DNA of 64,000 nt. Source: Pseudovibrio brasiliensis. Lineage in GTDB: Bacteria; Pseudomonadota; Alphaproteobacteria; Rhizobiales; Stappiaceae. A model generated the notes under the pieces. The model did not search any database. It saw only the letters and a program-made list of their open reading frames with translations, and was not told where the DNA came from. The stretch lies in the NCBI RefSeq assembly GCF_018282095.1, contig NZ_CP074126.1:544501-608500 (forward strand), read 5' to 3'. How positions within the stretch are numbered: position 1 is the stretch's first letter; the number at the start of each line of letters is the position of its first letter. Positions 36,407 through 46,375 of this stretch are shown here, piece after piece. The position numbers and the translations under genes are program-made.

Positions 36407-37291
36407 ATGGCAATGAAGCAACTGGAAGACATGATGGCCGAAAGTGAGCAGCGCGTGGAAACAGTAAAAATTCCAAGTGAAGGCGCCACACTTACTGGCA
36501 AAGCCTACTGGCCGAAGGGGAACCCGAAGTCCTCCATCATCATTCATGGCGCCACCGGCGTGCCGCAGCTGTTTTATGCCAGGTTTGCTCGCTGGGTTTC
36601 TGAGCAAGGCCACCTGTGTCTCACCTATGACTACAGGGACTTTGGTGCATCCAAGCAAACTCACCCGCGCAACTCCTCCGCCACCATGGCAGACTGGGGC
36701 CTGCTCGACCAGCAAGCCGCATTCGATGCCCTGTTGAAGCTGGCGGACACACCGCAAAAGCATGTCATCGGCCACTCCCTCGGCGGCTTCATGCTGCCCT
36801 TCCATTCCAATCTGGATAAGGTCGATAAGGTCACCACTGTGGCCTGCGGGCAGGTCTACTGGCGCGATCACCACCTACCTTACTTCTTCATGGTCATCCT
36901 GTTCTGGTATCTGCTAGGCCCAATCGCAACACGCCTGAAAGGCTACTTGCCGGGCAAAGCCCTCGGCCTTGGGGCTGACATGCCCGCCGGTGTTTACTGG
37001 CAGTGGCGTAAGTGGTGTACGTCCCCCACGTTCTATTCCAGCGATATCGGCGGGGTTCTCCCTCAAATGAACCCAAACCCTTACAAGGGCCCGATCAAGA
37101 TCATCGGATTCACAGATGATGAAACGGCACCCAAAGCCTCCATCGATCGTATGGAGCCGCTCTACAAAGACGCGCAGATCATCCGCCAGACCCTTAATCC
37201 GGCAGATTTCGAGCTGAAGGAAGTCGGCCACCTGAAAGCCTTCACCAAACAGAACGAAGCACTATGGCCGGAAATTCTGGAGGTTTCCTGA
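36407..37291 (+). CDS. Alpha/beta hydrolase
   Basis: 294 residues from the ATG at 36407. The nucleophile elbow GHSLGG (about residue 122) carries the catalytic Ser. SSIIIHGATGVP is the oxyanion-hole HG motif, and KEVGHLKAF near the C-terminus supplies the His; an Asp in FTDDETAP is the likely third residue. A hydrophobic stretch (YFFMVILFWYLLGPI) is a probable cap segment. It resembles predicted carboxylesterases of unknown substrate. Confidence 0.85.
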   Translation: MAMKQLEDMMAESEQRVETVKIPSEGATLTGKAYWPKGNPKSSIIIHGATGVPQLFYARFARWVSEQGHLCLTYDYRDFGASKQTHPRNSSATMADWGLLDQQAAFDALLKLADTPQKHVIGHSLGGFMLPFHSNLDKVDKVTTVACGQVYWRDHHLPYFFMVILFWYLLGPIATRLKGYLPGKALGLGADMPAGVYWQWRKWCTSPTFYSSDIGGVLPQMNPNPYKGPIKIIGFTDDETAPKASIDRMEPLYKDAQIIRQTLNPADFELKEVGHLKAFTKQNEALWPEILEVS

Positions 37292-37400
37292 GCCCATTTG
37301 CCCGTTAACAGAGAGCAAATGAAAAACACCAGAGCTGAAGGCCGCACCTAACCGGCCTTTAGCCTCAATCTGATCTACTGGCGAAAAAGCGGGTAACGCC

Positions 37401-37895
37401 ATGCTTCTTCGTCTGATCAAAGTTTTGATTGCCCTTTCTTTCGGCGCGTTTGCCGCCATGGTCTGTTTCAATAACTATCAGGATGCCCCGGCAAATTTGG
37501 CATATATTGAAACCGTCATTTCCATGGTGGACACCTTCCCAACCAGCCCCAAATTCCGCGCCGTCTTCCCTTTGGAAACAGCTCCCACATTCCTGATTAT
37601 CATTCTGGCAATCGAAGGCTTCATTGCTTTCCTTTTGATCCTCGGCAGCCTGCGTATGCTTGCCAACATCCATAAGCCAGCCGCCGCATTCAACCGCTCC
37701 AAATCCGTTGTTTCCTTTGGCTTTTGTGTCGCGATCCTGCTGTGGTTCGTGGTTTTCGTTGTTGGCGCTGGAGAATGGTTCCTAGCCTGGCAATCGCCAA
37801 TAGGCCGCGGGGCTATCGAGACTTCCTACAACATCAGCATCATCGCATTCCTTGGCCTCATCTTTGTAAATCAAAGGGACGAAGAGACCGGTTAG
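37401..37895 (+). CDS. DUF2165-family membrane protein
   Basis: 164 residues with four membrane helices: LIKVLIALSFGAFAAMVCFNN, TFLIIILAIEGFIAFLLIL, VVSFGFCVAILLWFVVFVVG and IIAFLGLIFVNQ. The loop NLAYIETVISMVDTFP and WFLAWQSP agree with DUF2165, a small integral membrane family of unknown role. Confidence 0.85.
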   Translation: MLLRLIKVLIALSFGAFAAMVCFNNYQDAPANLAYIETVISMVDTFPTSPKFRAVFPLETAPTFLIIILAIEGFIAFLLILGSLRMLANIHKPAAAFNRSKSVVSFGFCVAILLWFVVFVVGAGEWFLAWQSPIGRGAIETSYNISIIAFLGLIFVNQRDEETG

Positions 37896-38034
37896 GACCC
37901 GCTAAACTACCCCTCAGATTCACCCTATGAGATGTGACCTGAGACTATCCAGCTGAGGCAATTGAAGGACTGCTTTTGCCTAGGAATTGTTCCACGTTTG
38001 AAACACAGAGCACTTGTGTTGACGGGGAACAGAC

Positions 38035-38694
38035 ATGGATACCAGCTTCGGGAGGAATGTATTTTCAGGTCAACCAGCCGCTTCCAACCGGAAGCCGCAC
38101 GGGTCCATTCCCGCTCGCTTTCTGGACAATGACTATCTGATTGGCCTCGGCCTTGCCCTTCAAAAGAAGAGGGGAGACGAGTACCTGACAGGCAGCGGCA
38201 ACACCGTTCAACGTAAAATCGGCAATCAGCCGCAACGGGTCACACTCCAATATACCAACCGTTCGTTCTACTTTTCTTCCATCTGCGATGGCGTCATCCA
38301 TGTGTTTGATTACCTGCCGCAGGATGAGCGCATGGCGCACTTCAACGAGTACGCCCACGTCGGCAAACGCTTCGCCACCATCAAGAAACCACAGATCTGC
38401 GAAGTACATCGCATCATTGAAGAAACCAACGCCACAAACGCAATCGACCTGCTGCTGGCAGACTACCCCGGCAACCTCACGATGCTGCATCCGCTGAAAA
38501 CCAACAAATGGTTCAACAAGGACCGCATAGAATGGTACGCCCGTCAGGGAGGCCGCCACTACCGCATCCACACCTCAAACACCGGCGCAGCTCTGCATCA
38601 ATGGGCCGACAACCAAATCCTCCTGCGCCTCACACCAGAGCAAATCACCCTGCATTCACAGGTCCGCCTGCACCGCAATAGTGAAGAGAACTAA
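38035..38694 (+). CDS. Hypothetical protein, 219 residues
   Basis: I do not recognise the family. It is predicted soluble, without a signal peptide. The sequence is mixed alpha/beta with a conserved-looking core (VTLQYTNRSFYFSSICDGVIHVFDYLPQDERMAHF) and ends RLTPEQITLHSQVRLHRNSEEN. The start at 38035 follows GGGGAACAGAC. It stands alone between DUF2165 and the PhnA-domain gene. Confidence 0.6.
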   Translation: MDTSFGRNVFSGQPAASNRKPHGSIPARFLDNDYLIGLGLALQKKRGDEYLTGSGNTVQRKIGNQPQRVTLQYTNRSFYFSSICDGVIHVFDYLPQDERMAHFNEYAHVGKRFATIKKPQICEVHRIIEETNATNAIDLLLADYPGNLTMLHPLKTNKWFNKDRIEWYARQGGRHYRIHTSNTGAALHQWADNQILLRLTPEQITLHSQVRLHRNSEEN

Positions 38695-38918
38695 CTTATC
38701 GCTGTCATCTCCTAAAGGTACTCTATGGGACTGGATCCCGGTAAAGACCGGAGCTGTTTTTGCAAAGGAAAGCTGGAAGTCCGGATATTACAACCAGTTT
38801 CCAAAGCCACATCGCTCAGGTGGGCTTGCGTTACAGCTTCTGAGTTTAGCTTGGGAGAACAAAAAAGGGAGCTCCAAAGATCCCTTTAAAACCTGCAGTG
38901 AGTAACGGGCAAAGCCCC

Positions 38919-39497
38919 TCAGGACTTCTTCACGAACTCGGTCAGAATAACAATGCGCTGGTCGTTGACACGGCCTTCGATGTGGGCGGCGTTATCTGGA
39001 ACAAGGGTGATGTTGCGAACAGCTGTTCCGCGCTTAGCCGTAAAGCCTGCACCTTTAACCTTCAGGTCTTTGATGAGGGTGACTGTATCGCCAGCTGAGA
39101 GCACTGCGCCGTGTGTGTCCTTGTGCACGACAGTGTCTTCATCATCAGCAGCTTCCTGCCCGGATTGTGCCCATTCCAGTGTCTCTTCATCCAGATACAG
39201 GGTATCCAGCAGATCACGTGCCCAGGCTTCACCAGAGAGCTTGTTCAACAGACGCCATGCAGTCACCTGAACAGCAGGCTCTGTGCTCCAAGCGCTTTCG
39301 TTCAGGCAGCGCCAATGGTTGACGTCCAGCTCTACCGCATTCTCCATCTGAGTAGCGCAGGTGCCGCAGACCAGAATGGATTTCTCCGCGCTGTCATTGC
39401 TTTCAGGGCCAATCGCAACAGCAGCAAGATCCTCTGTCGCACCGCAAAGCTCGCATTTGTTATCCGCGCGGCTGCGCAGGTCATTCTCAAGTGACAT
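38919..39497 (-). CDS. PhnA-domain protein with zinc ribbon
   Basis: 192 residues. An N-terminal zinc-ribbon-like segment has two Cys pairs (CELCG at about 15 and CGTCA at about 45). The C-terminal PhnA domain starts near residue 125 (VHKDTHGAVLSAGDTVTLIKDLKVKGAGFTAKRGT) and runs to the end (EGRVNDQRIVILTEFVKKS). The name comes from an old link with alkylphosphonate use, but many PhnA proteins have no phosphonate genes nearby, as here, and the role is uncertain. Confidence 0.88.
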   Translation of the reverse strand: MSLENDLRSRADNKCELCGATEDLAAVAIGPESNDSAEKSILVCGTCATQMENAVELDVNHWRCLNESAWSTEPAVQVTAWRLLNKLSGEAWARDLLDTLYLDEETLEWAQSGQEAADDEDTVVHKDTHGAVLSAGDTVTLIKDLKVKGAGFTAKRGTAVRNITLVPDNAAHIEGRVNDQRIVILTEFVKKS

Positions 39498-39530
39498 GGC
39501 TATTTGCCTTTAGATCTCATTCTTGACGAA

Positions 39531-39553
39531 AAAGGCGACCCGAGGCCGCCTTT
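39531..39553 (-). terminator. Intrinsic terminator downstream of lepA
   Basis: AAAGGCG (39531-39537) pairs with CGCCTTT (39547-39553), extended by further GC pairs. On the minus strand a T-run follows, which fits lepA termination just before the start region of the PhnA gene. Confidence 0.7.
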
Positions 39554-39630
39554 GAATTCTTTGATTGGTAAGAAAGGGCTTGCCCGCTCACCGCAGCTAA
39601 AGCTGCTTACACTAGCGTGCCTTCGCACCT

Positions 39631-39653
39631 GCAAACGACATTCAGTCGTTTGC
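39631..39653 (-). terminator. Hairpin just after lepA
   Basis: A perfect 9-bp stem GCAAACGAC/GTCGTTTGC with a 5-nt loop, 21 bp beyond the lepA stop. It lacks a T-run on the minus strand and may protect the 3' end. Confidence 0.4.
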
Positions 39654-39674
39654 TTTGCTTACGCAAATCGGTGC

Positions 39675-41480
39675 TCAGTCATCCATCTTCAGCGCTTGGA
39701 TGAACGCTTCCTGAGGGATTTCCACCTTACCGAACTGGCGCATCTTCTTCTTACCCGCCTTCTGCTTATCCAGCAGCTTGCGTTTACGAGAAGCGTCACC
39801 ACCATAACATTTAGCGGTCACATCCTTACGCAGCGCAGAAAGGGTCTCACGCGCAATCACGCGGCCACCGATAGCAGCCTGAATTGGGATTTTGAACATG
39901 TGGCGCGGGATCAGCTCTTTCAGAACTTCACACATTGCACGGCCACGACGTTCCGCCTGAGAACGGTGCACCAGAACAGACAGGGCGTCCACTGGCTCTT
40001 CGTTCACAAGGATGGACATCTTCACAAGATCACCAGCACGATATTCGCTGATGGTGTAGTCGAATGAAGCGTACCCCTTGGAGATGGACTTCAGGCGGTC
40101 ATAGAAGTCGAAGACCACTTCGTTGAGCGGCAGGTCATATGTGACCATAGCCCGCGAACCAACGTAAGACAGATCAACCTGAATACCGCGGCGATCCTGA
40201 CACAGTTTCAGGATTGGGCCCAGATACTCATCAGGGGTCATGATGTTGGCGCGGATCCAAGGCTCGCGGATCTCTTTGATTTTCACAACATCCGGCATGT
40301 CTGCTGGGTTGTGCATCTCAAACTGCGAACCGTCCGTCATCTCCATCTCATAAACAACAGATGGAGCTGTTGCGATGAGTTCCAGATTGAACTCACGGGA
40401 GAGACGCTCCTGAATGATTTCAAGGTGCAGCAGACCAAGGAAGCCACAGCGGAAACCAAAACCAAGCGCAGCCGATGTTTCCATCTCATACGAGAAAGAC
40501 GCATCATTCAGGCGCAGCTTGCCCATGGCAGAACGCAGATCTTCAAAGTCGTTTGCATCAACCGGGAACAGGCCACAGAACACAACAGGCTGCGCAGGCT
40601 TAAAGCCCGGCAGCGCTTCCGTGCAGCCTTTCTTGTCATGGGTGATGGTGTCACCCACGCGGGTATCAGCAACTTCCTTAATGGAAGCCGTCAGAACGCC
40701 AATTTCGCCCGGCCCAAGACGGTCCGTTGCCACAAAGGCAGGGGTCATGACACCAACACGGTCAACCGGATAAACAGCACCAGTGCCCATCATCTTGATG
40801 GTGTCGCCCTTCTTCAGCTCACCATCAATGATGCGTACCAGAACCATTACACCCAGATAGGTGTCATACCAGCTGTCTACCAGCATGGCCTTGAGCGGAC
40901 CATCCGGGTTGCCGATAGGGGCAGGAAGTTGTTTGACGATCGCTTCCAAAACATCAGGAATACCAAGTCCGGTCTTCGCTGAAATCATCACAGACTCGGA
41001 GGTATCAAGGCCGATCACGTCTTCGATCTGCTCTTTGATGCGGTCTGGCTCTGCAGCAGGCAGATCGACCTTGTTGAGCACGGTCACGATGTCGTGGTCG
41101 TTGTCGATAGCCTGATAGACGTTCGCAAGCGTCTGTGCTTCCACACCTTGGGAGGCATCAACCACCAACAGGGAGCCTTCCACCGCAGCGAGGGAGCGAG
41201 AAACTTCATAGGCAAAGTCCACGTGACCTGGTGTGTCGATCAGATTCAGCGTGTACTCTTCACCGTCCTCTGCCTTGTAGATCAGGCGAACGGTTTGAGC
41301 CTTGATGGTAATGCCGCGTTCCTTCTCGATATCCATCGAATCGAGAACCTGCTCGGTCATCTCACGCTCGGTGAGAGTGCCGGTAGACTGGATGAGGCGA
41401 TCGGCCAGGGTGGACTTACCGTGGTCGATGTGCGCGACAATCGAGAAATTGCGAATATTGGACAAAGTTTTGGTCGTCAT
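39675..41480 (-). CDS. lepA: Elongation factor 4 (LepA)
   Basis: A 601-residue translational GTPase, normal length, acting on the ribosome in initiation/elongation under stress. Motifs: G1 [11 protein letters not shown]2 region [13 protein letters not shown]3 DTPGHVDF, G4 NKVDLP. The EF-G-like domains and the LepA-specific C-terminal domain ([23 protein letters not shown]) are intact. It stands alone here, without lepB. Confidence 0.98.
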   Translation of the reverse strand: MTTKTLSNIRNFSIVAHIDHGKSTLADRLIQSTGTLTEREMTEQVLDSMDIEKERGITIKAQTVRLIYKAEDGEEYTLNLIDTPGHVDFAYEVSRSLAAVEGSLLVVDASQGVEAQTLANVYQAIDNDHDIVTVLNKVDLPAAEPDRIKEQIEDVIGLDTSESVMISAKTGLGIPDVLEAIVKQLPAPIGNPDGPLKAMLVDSWYDTYLGVMVLVRIIDGELKKGDTIKMMGTGAVYPVDRVGVMTPAFVATDRLGPGEIGVLTASIKEVADTRVGDTITHDKKGCTEALPGFKPAQPVVFCGLFPVDANDFEDLRSAMGKLRLNDASFSYEMETSAALGFGFRCGFLGLLHLEIIQERLSREFNLELIATAPSVVYEMEMTDGSQFEMHNPADMPDVVKIKEIREPWIRANIMTPDEYLGPILKLCQDRRGIQVDLSYVGSRAMVTYDLPLNEVVFDFYDRLKSISKGYASFDYTISEYRAGDLVKMSILVNEEPVDALSVLVHRSQAERRGRAMCEVLKELIPRHMFKIPIQAAIGGRVIARETLSALRKDVTAKCYGGDASRKRKLLDKQKAGKKKMRQFGKVEIPQEAFIQALKMDD

Positions 41481-41609
41481 GGGCGCTCAATTACCACTGC
41501 TTTGCTCTATGGCAAAGCACATAATAAGCGCCCACGCGCTTTTTTGCTGTTTTCCAGCCAATAAAGTGAATAGCAATCCGCCAGATCTCAGATTTTTGCA
41601 GCAATCTGG

Positions 41610-42353
41610 CTAGAAATGATACTCAAACCCAAGCCCAAATAAATGCGCCGTCATGTCAGTTGAAGCTCTGCCAGAGCTGGAAATATTGTCTGTTGTACTG
41701 AGTGAGAAGTCGGCGGTCTGAAAGAACCCGTACTCCAGTGTAGCCCCAAGCTTAGCGTTAATTGCGATGGTCACACCACCACGGGCCAACAACGCACCCA
41801 CAACACCTTGATTGCCTTTGATCGTGAAGGGAGACCCATCAATTTGGCCTGTAATTTCCCCAATAACCGGGAAGGCCGGGCCAATACTGATTCCGGCAAA
41901 TGGAATAACCTTCTTTGTGAGCGGGGATAGCGGTGCAGAAAGCACAACACCTGCCAACACATAGGCCGCCGCTACCGACCCGCTCCCATCTGTCACGCCA
42001 GATAAGCTGGAGACGTTGTTGCTTATGTAGCCTGTATCGAGTTGGAGTTTTACAAAGTCACCCGCGGTAACGCCGCCAAAAGCAGCTGCATTCCAGCCGA
42101 TGTTGTAGTCGATAAAGTTGGTTCGCCCAGTACCGGGCGAGTAAAAATCACCAGCCGGTGCATACGAGACAAATCCCTTTGCCCCCGCATACGGTTTGAG
42201 TGGAAACATGCCCATCGCAGCTTTTTCGGCAGCTTCTTTTGCGGCCGCTTGCGCAGCCTCAGCTAAATCCGCAGCAAACGAACGGGCAGAGAGTGCTCCT
42301 GTCGCCAATAACGCAGAAACTAACATGATTACAGTAGAGGAAAGCTTTCCCAT
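41610..42353 (-). CDS. Outer-membrane beta-barrel protein 1
   Basis: 247 residues with a Sec signal peptide (VIMLVSALLATGALSARSFAA), cut near residue 28. The mature part is Gly/aromatic-rich with alternating strands (VKLQLDTGYISNN, LGATLEYGFFQTADF) and ends in Phe (LGFEYHF), the recognition signal for BAM insertion. It probably forms a small OmpW/OmpA-like 8-strand barrel. It shares FFQTADF-like and terminal patterns with the gene at 42593-43288, a tandem neighbour. The SD AGGAGAT lies upstream of the ATG. Confidence 0.78.
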   Translation of the reverse strand: MGKLSSTVIMLVSALLATGALSARSFAADLAEAAQAAAKEAAEKAAMGMFPLKPYAGAKGFVSYAPAGDFYSPGTGRTNFIDYNIGWNAAAFGGVTAGDFVKLQLDTGYISNNVSSLSGVTDGSGSVAAAYVLAGVVLSAPLSPLTKKVIPFAGISIGPAFPVIGEITGQIDGSPFTIKGNQGVVGALLARGGVTIAINAKLGATLEYGFFQTADFSLSTTDNISSSGRASTDMTAHLFGLGFEYHF

Positions 42354-42529
42354 TGCGCACTATCTCCTGAAGTCCTGAGGGCAGATTCGCGCAAATAGAC
42401 AAGTCTTACCAAATAATTAATGGTGTAATTCACAGAACATGTAAAATATAGGTATGAATTACAGTGATATAACTTGTTTTAGGTTCGTATTATTTGAAGT
42501 TATTATCAGTAGTCTTGCAATATAAAAGA

Positions 42530-42548
42530 AGGCGGCAACCTGCCGCCT
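42530..42548 (-). terminator. Intrinsic terminator of beta-barrel gene 2
   Basis: AGGCGGC (42530-42536) pairs with GCCGCCT (42542-42548) across a 5-nt loop. The minus strand continues CTTCTTTTAT. It is 45 bp beyond the stop codon. Confidence 0.75.
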
Positions 42549-42592
42549 CTGTCAACCATGAAAACTATTGAGCTTCTTACCTACACCGCCCG

Positions 42593-43288
42593 CTAAAAAT
42601 CATAGCGAAGGCCGAGCCCAATCATGTGAGTACTGAGATTAGTTTCCAGTGTGTTTTGAAAAGGAGTGCCACTCACAGTGGACTTCTGCTTCACATCGAA
42701 GTCTGCCGTCTGGAAATATGTGTAGTCGGCAAACAAATGAGTGTTTTCATACATTTCGTAGGAAAGGCCCCCTGTCAGCTTCCAGGCGAAAACATATTGA
42801 TCTTCAATTTCCATCTCACGGGTTTGGTTAACTCCTGAGAGAATTTGCTTATCCATGCCTGGTTTAGCTGCGCCTATCCCTCCACCAACGAATGCGGTTA
42901 TTTGGTCTGTTAAAGGAAGATCAGCAAGGACACTAGCCATTATGTAACTGCTATGAACGTTACCACCGCCGGACCCGGAAATTGTCACAGTGTCACTACT
43001 CATCTTATCAACGGTGTTCACGAGATAGCCGAGTTCTGCTTCAATACGAAGATACTCGTTTAAGCGCTGGCCGATACTAGAAATCGCGGCCCATTCATTT
43101 TTAAAATCAAGATCATAGCTATCAGTTGGTACACCTCCCGTCGGATCAAAGGTGCTGCGAAGTGAAAACGCCTTCGCTCCTTTAAAGCTGATATACATAC
43201 CGCCATCTTGGGCTTGCGCCGTGGTAACTCCGGCAACGATCAAACCGAGACTTGTGAGGAGGGCGGATATACGCAAAACCTGTTTCAC
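42593..43288 (-). CDS. Outer-membrane beta-barrel protein 2
   Basis: 231 residues starting at a GTG (43288) with GGAG 9 bp upstream. A signal peptide (ISALLTSLGLIVAGVTTAQA) is followed by a strand-rich mature part (MYISFKGAKAFSL, RIEAELGYLVNTVDK, LFADYTYFQTADFDV), ending in Phe (GLGLRYDF). A small porin-like or OmpW-like barrel is likely. It resembles the downstream barrel protein in layout, suggesting an old duplication. Confidence 0.78.
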   Translation of the reverse strand: MKQVLRISALLTSLGLIVAGVTTAQAQDGGMYISFKGAKAFSLRSTFDPTGGVPTDSYDLDFKNEWAAISSIGQRLNEYLRIEAELGYLVNTVDKMSSDTVTISGSGGGNVHSSYIMASVLADLPLTDQITAFVGGGIGAAKPGMDKQILSGVNQTREMEIEDQYVFAWKLTGGLSYEMYENTHLFADYTYFQTADFDVKQKSTVSGTPFQNTLETNLSTHMIGLGLRYDF

Positions 43289-43737
43289 TTCAAATACTCC
43301 AGATGTGAAAGTGCAAGCAGGTAGAAAAATAAGGTTGATGAAAATGCTGCGGACGAAGTTATTTACTATTTGCTTGGAAATAGGACTTGGTCAGTTTGTA
43401 AGCACTTAGGAACCTTAAAATCAACCAATGAAATATGATTTAATGATCGATATTTATGGTTAAATTTACGTAAAATAATATGACAGTTAGTAATTTTCAT
43501 TTATACGGATCGAACGCGCTTTCTGACCCGTCTGGGAACATATCCTGCAATAAACTCAAGTGTTTGATGGTTTCTTCGCCTTGTGATTAGCAATGAAGTA
43601 TGACAGTGCTGAAGAAGAAATATCCGCATCATTAAAGCGCAGATTTGCATAGGGATGCGGATTTATGACAATGGAAATCCAAAGCAGTTCATTCGAACAA
43701 AAAATATCTCAGCAAAGCTGTGTCATGAGGGACTTAC
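43289..43737. other. Intergenic region between beta-barrel gene 2 and the GNAT gene
   Basis: About 450 bp, AT-rich, with no convincing gene, and it should hold divergent promoters. A partial match to the CTAAAGCAGTTC element (AAAGCAGTTC at 43681) lacks the second arm. Confidence 0.4.
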
Positions 43738-44265
43738 ATGAAACTGCGTCATGCAACCAAATCTGATCTTCCGACACTTCTGGAAATTCATAATGATGCC
43801 GTCAAAACATTAGCTGCGATTTGGACGAATACTTTAGAGACGCTGGAAGATCGAGAGAGTTGGTTCGAAAAGCGGATCGCAAGCGGGTTTCCGATCATTG
43901 TAGCTGAAGATGAGAACGGAGATGTACTTGGCTACGGCAGCTACGGATCTTTTCGTGAAAAATCTGGTTACGACAAGACAGTGGAGCATTCTGTCTACGT
44001 AACCCCGCAATTACGTGGCAAAGGTGCAGGTTCTGTTTTGCTGGAAAAGCTGATTGATCTGGCAAAACAGGATGGTCGCCATGTCCTTGTTGGCGCAATC
44101 GACAGTGAAAACAAAGGCTCAATCCGCCTCCACGAACGCTATGGCTTCAAGGTCACCGGAGAACTCCCGCAAGTCGGCTTCAAATTCGGCCGCTGGCTGG
44201 ATCTCACCTTGATGACCCTCATCTTAAACAACGATGACGCTCCAGCAGCACACGCGCATGAGTAA
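43738..44265 (+). CDS. GNAT acetyltransferase of the phosphinothricin/methionine-sulfone type
   Basis: 175 residues. It has the family start LRHATKSDLPTLLEIHNDAV and acetyl-CoA-binding motif A (VTPQLRGKGAGSVLLEKLI, the R-x-x-G-x-G/A loop at about residue 93), followed by DSENKGSIRLHERYGFKVTGELPQVGFKFGRWLDL, which is characteristic of the PAT/MddA subgroup that N-acetylates phosphinothricin, methionine sulfoximine or similar compounds. GAGGGA precedes the ATG. Confidence 0.88.
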   Translation: MKLRHATKSDLPTLLEIHNDAVKTLAAIWTNTLETLEDRESWFEKRIASGFPIIVAEDENGDVLGYGSYGSFREKSGYDKTVEHSVYVTPQLRGKGAGSVLLEKLIDLAKQDGRHVLVGAIDSENKGSIRLHERYGFKVTGELPQVGFKFGRWLDLTLMTLILNNDDAPAAHAHE

Positions 44266-44269
44266 GAAG

Positions 44270-44291
44270 AAGGAGCAACAACGCTCCCTTT
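44270..44291 (+). terminator. Weak hairpin terminator after the GNAT gene
   Basis: GGAGC (44272-44276) pairs with GCTCC (44283-44287), followed by CTTT, a few bases after the stop codon. Confidence 0.4.
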
Positions 44292-44329
44292 AACTCACTT
44301 CAACCTAACTAGTTTGGGGCAAAAAGAGC

Positions 44330-45034
44330 TCAAGGCCAAGTAAAGTAGAAAGCAAGGTTCTTAGCAACTTTAACGTAGTATGCGTTATGACCCGTTTCTT
44401 TATCAATGGTTCGCCCTTCTGCATTCCGATAGGTTAGGTCTGCAAAAAGCTCGTCGGCACTTGAATACTTGCCAACATGATTTATCGAAGATAGCCCCAC
44501 AACATACTCACCATCGGGATTGAGATACACGATGTAGTTAGACACGGTTTCAAAACCACGATCTGCCATGTCTTCCATCGTAAGCGCGCCATCACGCATC
44601 GCTTGTTGAATCTCAATTGCCATCTTGTCGCCGCTTTTGGCGCTGGCATAAATGGCACTCATCACATTTTGGAGTACGGCTGTGCTGTTCGGATCAGTCC
44701 ACTCTTTTGAAACGTCAAAGAATTTTTGAATGGCTTTAGCCTGGCGGTCTTGTTGAGAAAGATAAGACTGAATAACATTATCCATCGCATCAAGATCAAG
44801 CCCGACAAGAACTTCAAATATTTTGCTAATGGCTTTCTTTGCCGGATCATTACTGCCTTCTGCAGCAGATTTTGCATCATGACTTGCTCTGCGCAGTTCA
44901 TTATCAGGTGTGAAACGAACAATATCTTCAAGTAATCCAATAGCCACTTCATTTTGGGTCATGATAGGGGCAGGATCATTGTTACCGGCAAAATTGGTGA
45001 ATGAAAAAGAAAGGCGAACGCCACTAGCTTCCAT
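44330..45034 (-). CDS. Hypothetical protein, 234 residues
   Basis: No family recognised. It is soluble, with a helical middle (KKAISKIFEVLVGLDLDAMDNVIQSYLSQQD) and a C-terminal part rich in aromatic residues (GFETVSNYIVYLNPDGEYVVG, AYYVKVAKNLAFYF). There is no signal peptide or membrane helix. The gene and its upstream 260 bp are AT-rich compared with mepA next to it, so it may be acquired DNA. Confidence 0.6.
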   Translation of the reverse strand: MEASGVRLSFSFTNFAGNNDPAPIMTQNEVAIGLLEDIVRFTPDNELRRASHDAKSAAEGSNDPAKKAISKIFEVLVGLDLDAMDNVIQSYLSQQDRQAKAIQKFFDVSKEWTDPNSTAVLQNVMSAIYASAKSGDKMAIEIQQAMRDGALTMEDMADRGFETVSNYIVYLNPDGEYVVGLSSINHVGKYSSADELFADLTYRNAEGRTIDKETGHNAYYVKVAKNLAFYFTWP

Positions 45035-45294
45035 AATAACAGCCTCTACAGAATAAAGAAATTTGCTATTGAGGTCAGCACATATGCTGAACCAGCAGAC
45101 ATCATATCTGTAGGTAGCAAAACATAACGCTTACATGCGCTGGTTGATTATTATTTATCTTGCGTTATAGAGTCAAATACTTGTTTTTATTGCGTTTTAA
45201 TACAATTTTACATATTTTTATTTGTTGTGCTTAGTAACGCGCATTTCATCTCTTGCATAGTCAGAAGAGCAACACCGCTCCCATATCCCAAACC

Positions 45295-46287
45295 TCAATC
45301 CGTCCGTAACACAGTTGCACAACTATTCGGCAGGTCTGCCACAGAAAGCGGTGGTTTGGGTTTGCGTGGCTTTGGTTTTTCGCCTGGTTTCGGCTTTTTG
45401 GGCACCCACGGTTCGTCAGAGAGCCAGTAGGTGAGCTCTTTGCCGCAGCCATCACCAGCAGGTGGGATTGCTTGGTTCTTGCATTGTGTGCTGTCGGCAG
45501 GGCAGGCCATGCGGACGTGGAAGTGGTAGTGATGACCCCACCAAGGGCGAACCTTACGCAGCCAGTCGCGGTCGCCAGTCTCAAAGTCACACAGTGCTTT
45601 TTTGATGGTCGGGTTCACGAAAATACGGGCAACACCGTCATCCTGCGCGGCACGGCGGATCAGCTTGGCATGCGCATCGGTCCAGCGATTTGGGTTCACC
45701 TTGCGGTCTGCGCCCGGCTTGCTCAGATTACCATTCAGCATGGAAATCGCACTCTCAGTCTCACGCTGTTTGGTACTGAAACGATAGTCCGGCATCTGGC
45801 GCAGCCAGATGTCTGCATCCAGCCCGATCTGATGAGAGGCATGACCCGTCAGCATCGGCCCGCCACGGGGCTGAGAAAGATCGCCAACCAGCAAACCATT
45901 CCATCCCAGTGAAGGCGCATCAGCAGCCAGCCGCTTCAGGAAATCAATGAGTACCGGGTGTCCCCAGTTGCGGTTGCGGGAAAGGCGCATGACTTGCCAG
46001 TTCTCACCATCATAGGGAATGGCAATCGCGCCTGCCACACAGCCTCTTGCATAGCTGCCAAAAGAAAGCGGGTGCGTTTTCGCAGGCGTTTTTTTGTGTC
46101 CGAAGTGATACTTGGCTGCTCCCGGAAATTCTGGCAACTCGCGTAAAGCCTCTTTGTAGTCCTCAACGGAAATCTGGGGCTTCGTATCAGGAAGAGGCAC
46201 AGCTTGCGCACCAGCAGAAAGCAGGCTTGCGATGATGCCGCCCGCAATCACGGCTGCAGTGCGCTGATAACCTTTCAACCCCAACAT
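45295..46287 (-). CDS. mepA: Penicillin-insensitive murein endopeptidase MepA
   Basis: 330 residues. A signal peptide (TAAVIAGGIIASLLSAGAQA) exports it to the periplasm, where MepA cuts D-Ala-meso-DAP cross-links in peptidoglycan. Zn-binding residues lie in GPMLTGHASHQIGLDADIW and WWGHHYHFHVRMACP, the LAS-peptidase signature. Six or more Cys support disulfides. The C-terminal tail is Lys/Pro-rich (PKKPKPGEKPKPRKPKPP), longer than in E. coli MepA. GGAGG precedes the ATG. Confidence 0.93.
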   Translation of the reverse strand: MLGLKGYQRTAAVIAGGIIASLLSAGAQAVPLPDTKPQISVEDYKEALRELPEFPGAAKYHFGHKKTPAKTHPLSFGSYARGCVAGAIAIPYDGENWQVMRLSRNRNWGHPVLIDFLKRLAADAPSLGWNGLLVGDLSQPRGGPMLTGHASHQIGLDADIWLRQMPDYRFSTKQRETESAISMLNGNLSKPGADRKVNPNRWTDAHAKLIRRAAQDDGVARIFVNPTIKKALCDFETGDRDWLRKVRPWWGHHYHFHVRMACPADSTQCKNQAIPPAGDGCGKELTYWLSDEPWVPKKPKPGEKPKPRKPKPPLSVADLPNSCATVLRTD

Positions 46288-46375
46288 GATCCCTCCGCTG
46301 TGATCACTCCTTTAACGTGAATCACTTTAACTTATCATTCCGGAAGTTGTAGCAGGGGAAGAAGGATTGTGAAGC

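Noticed and set aside
38681-38905. 74-codon plus-strand frame overlapping the end of the 219-residue gene
   Set aside because: No SD, no similarity, overlap with the previous gene; likely chance.
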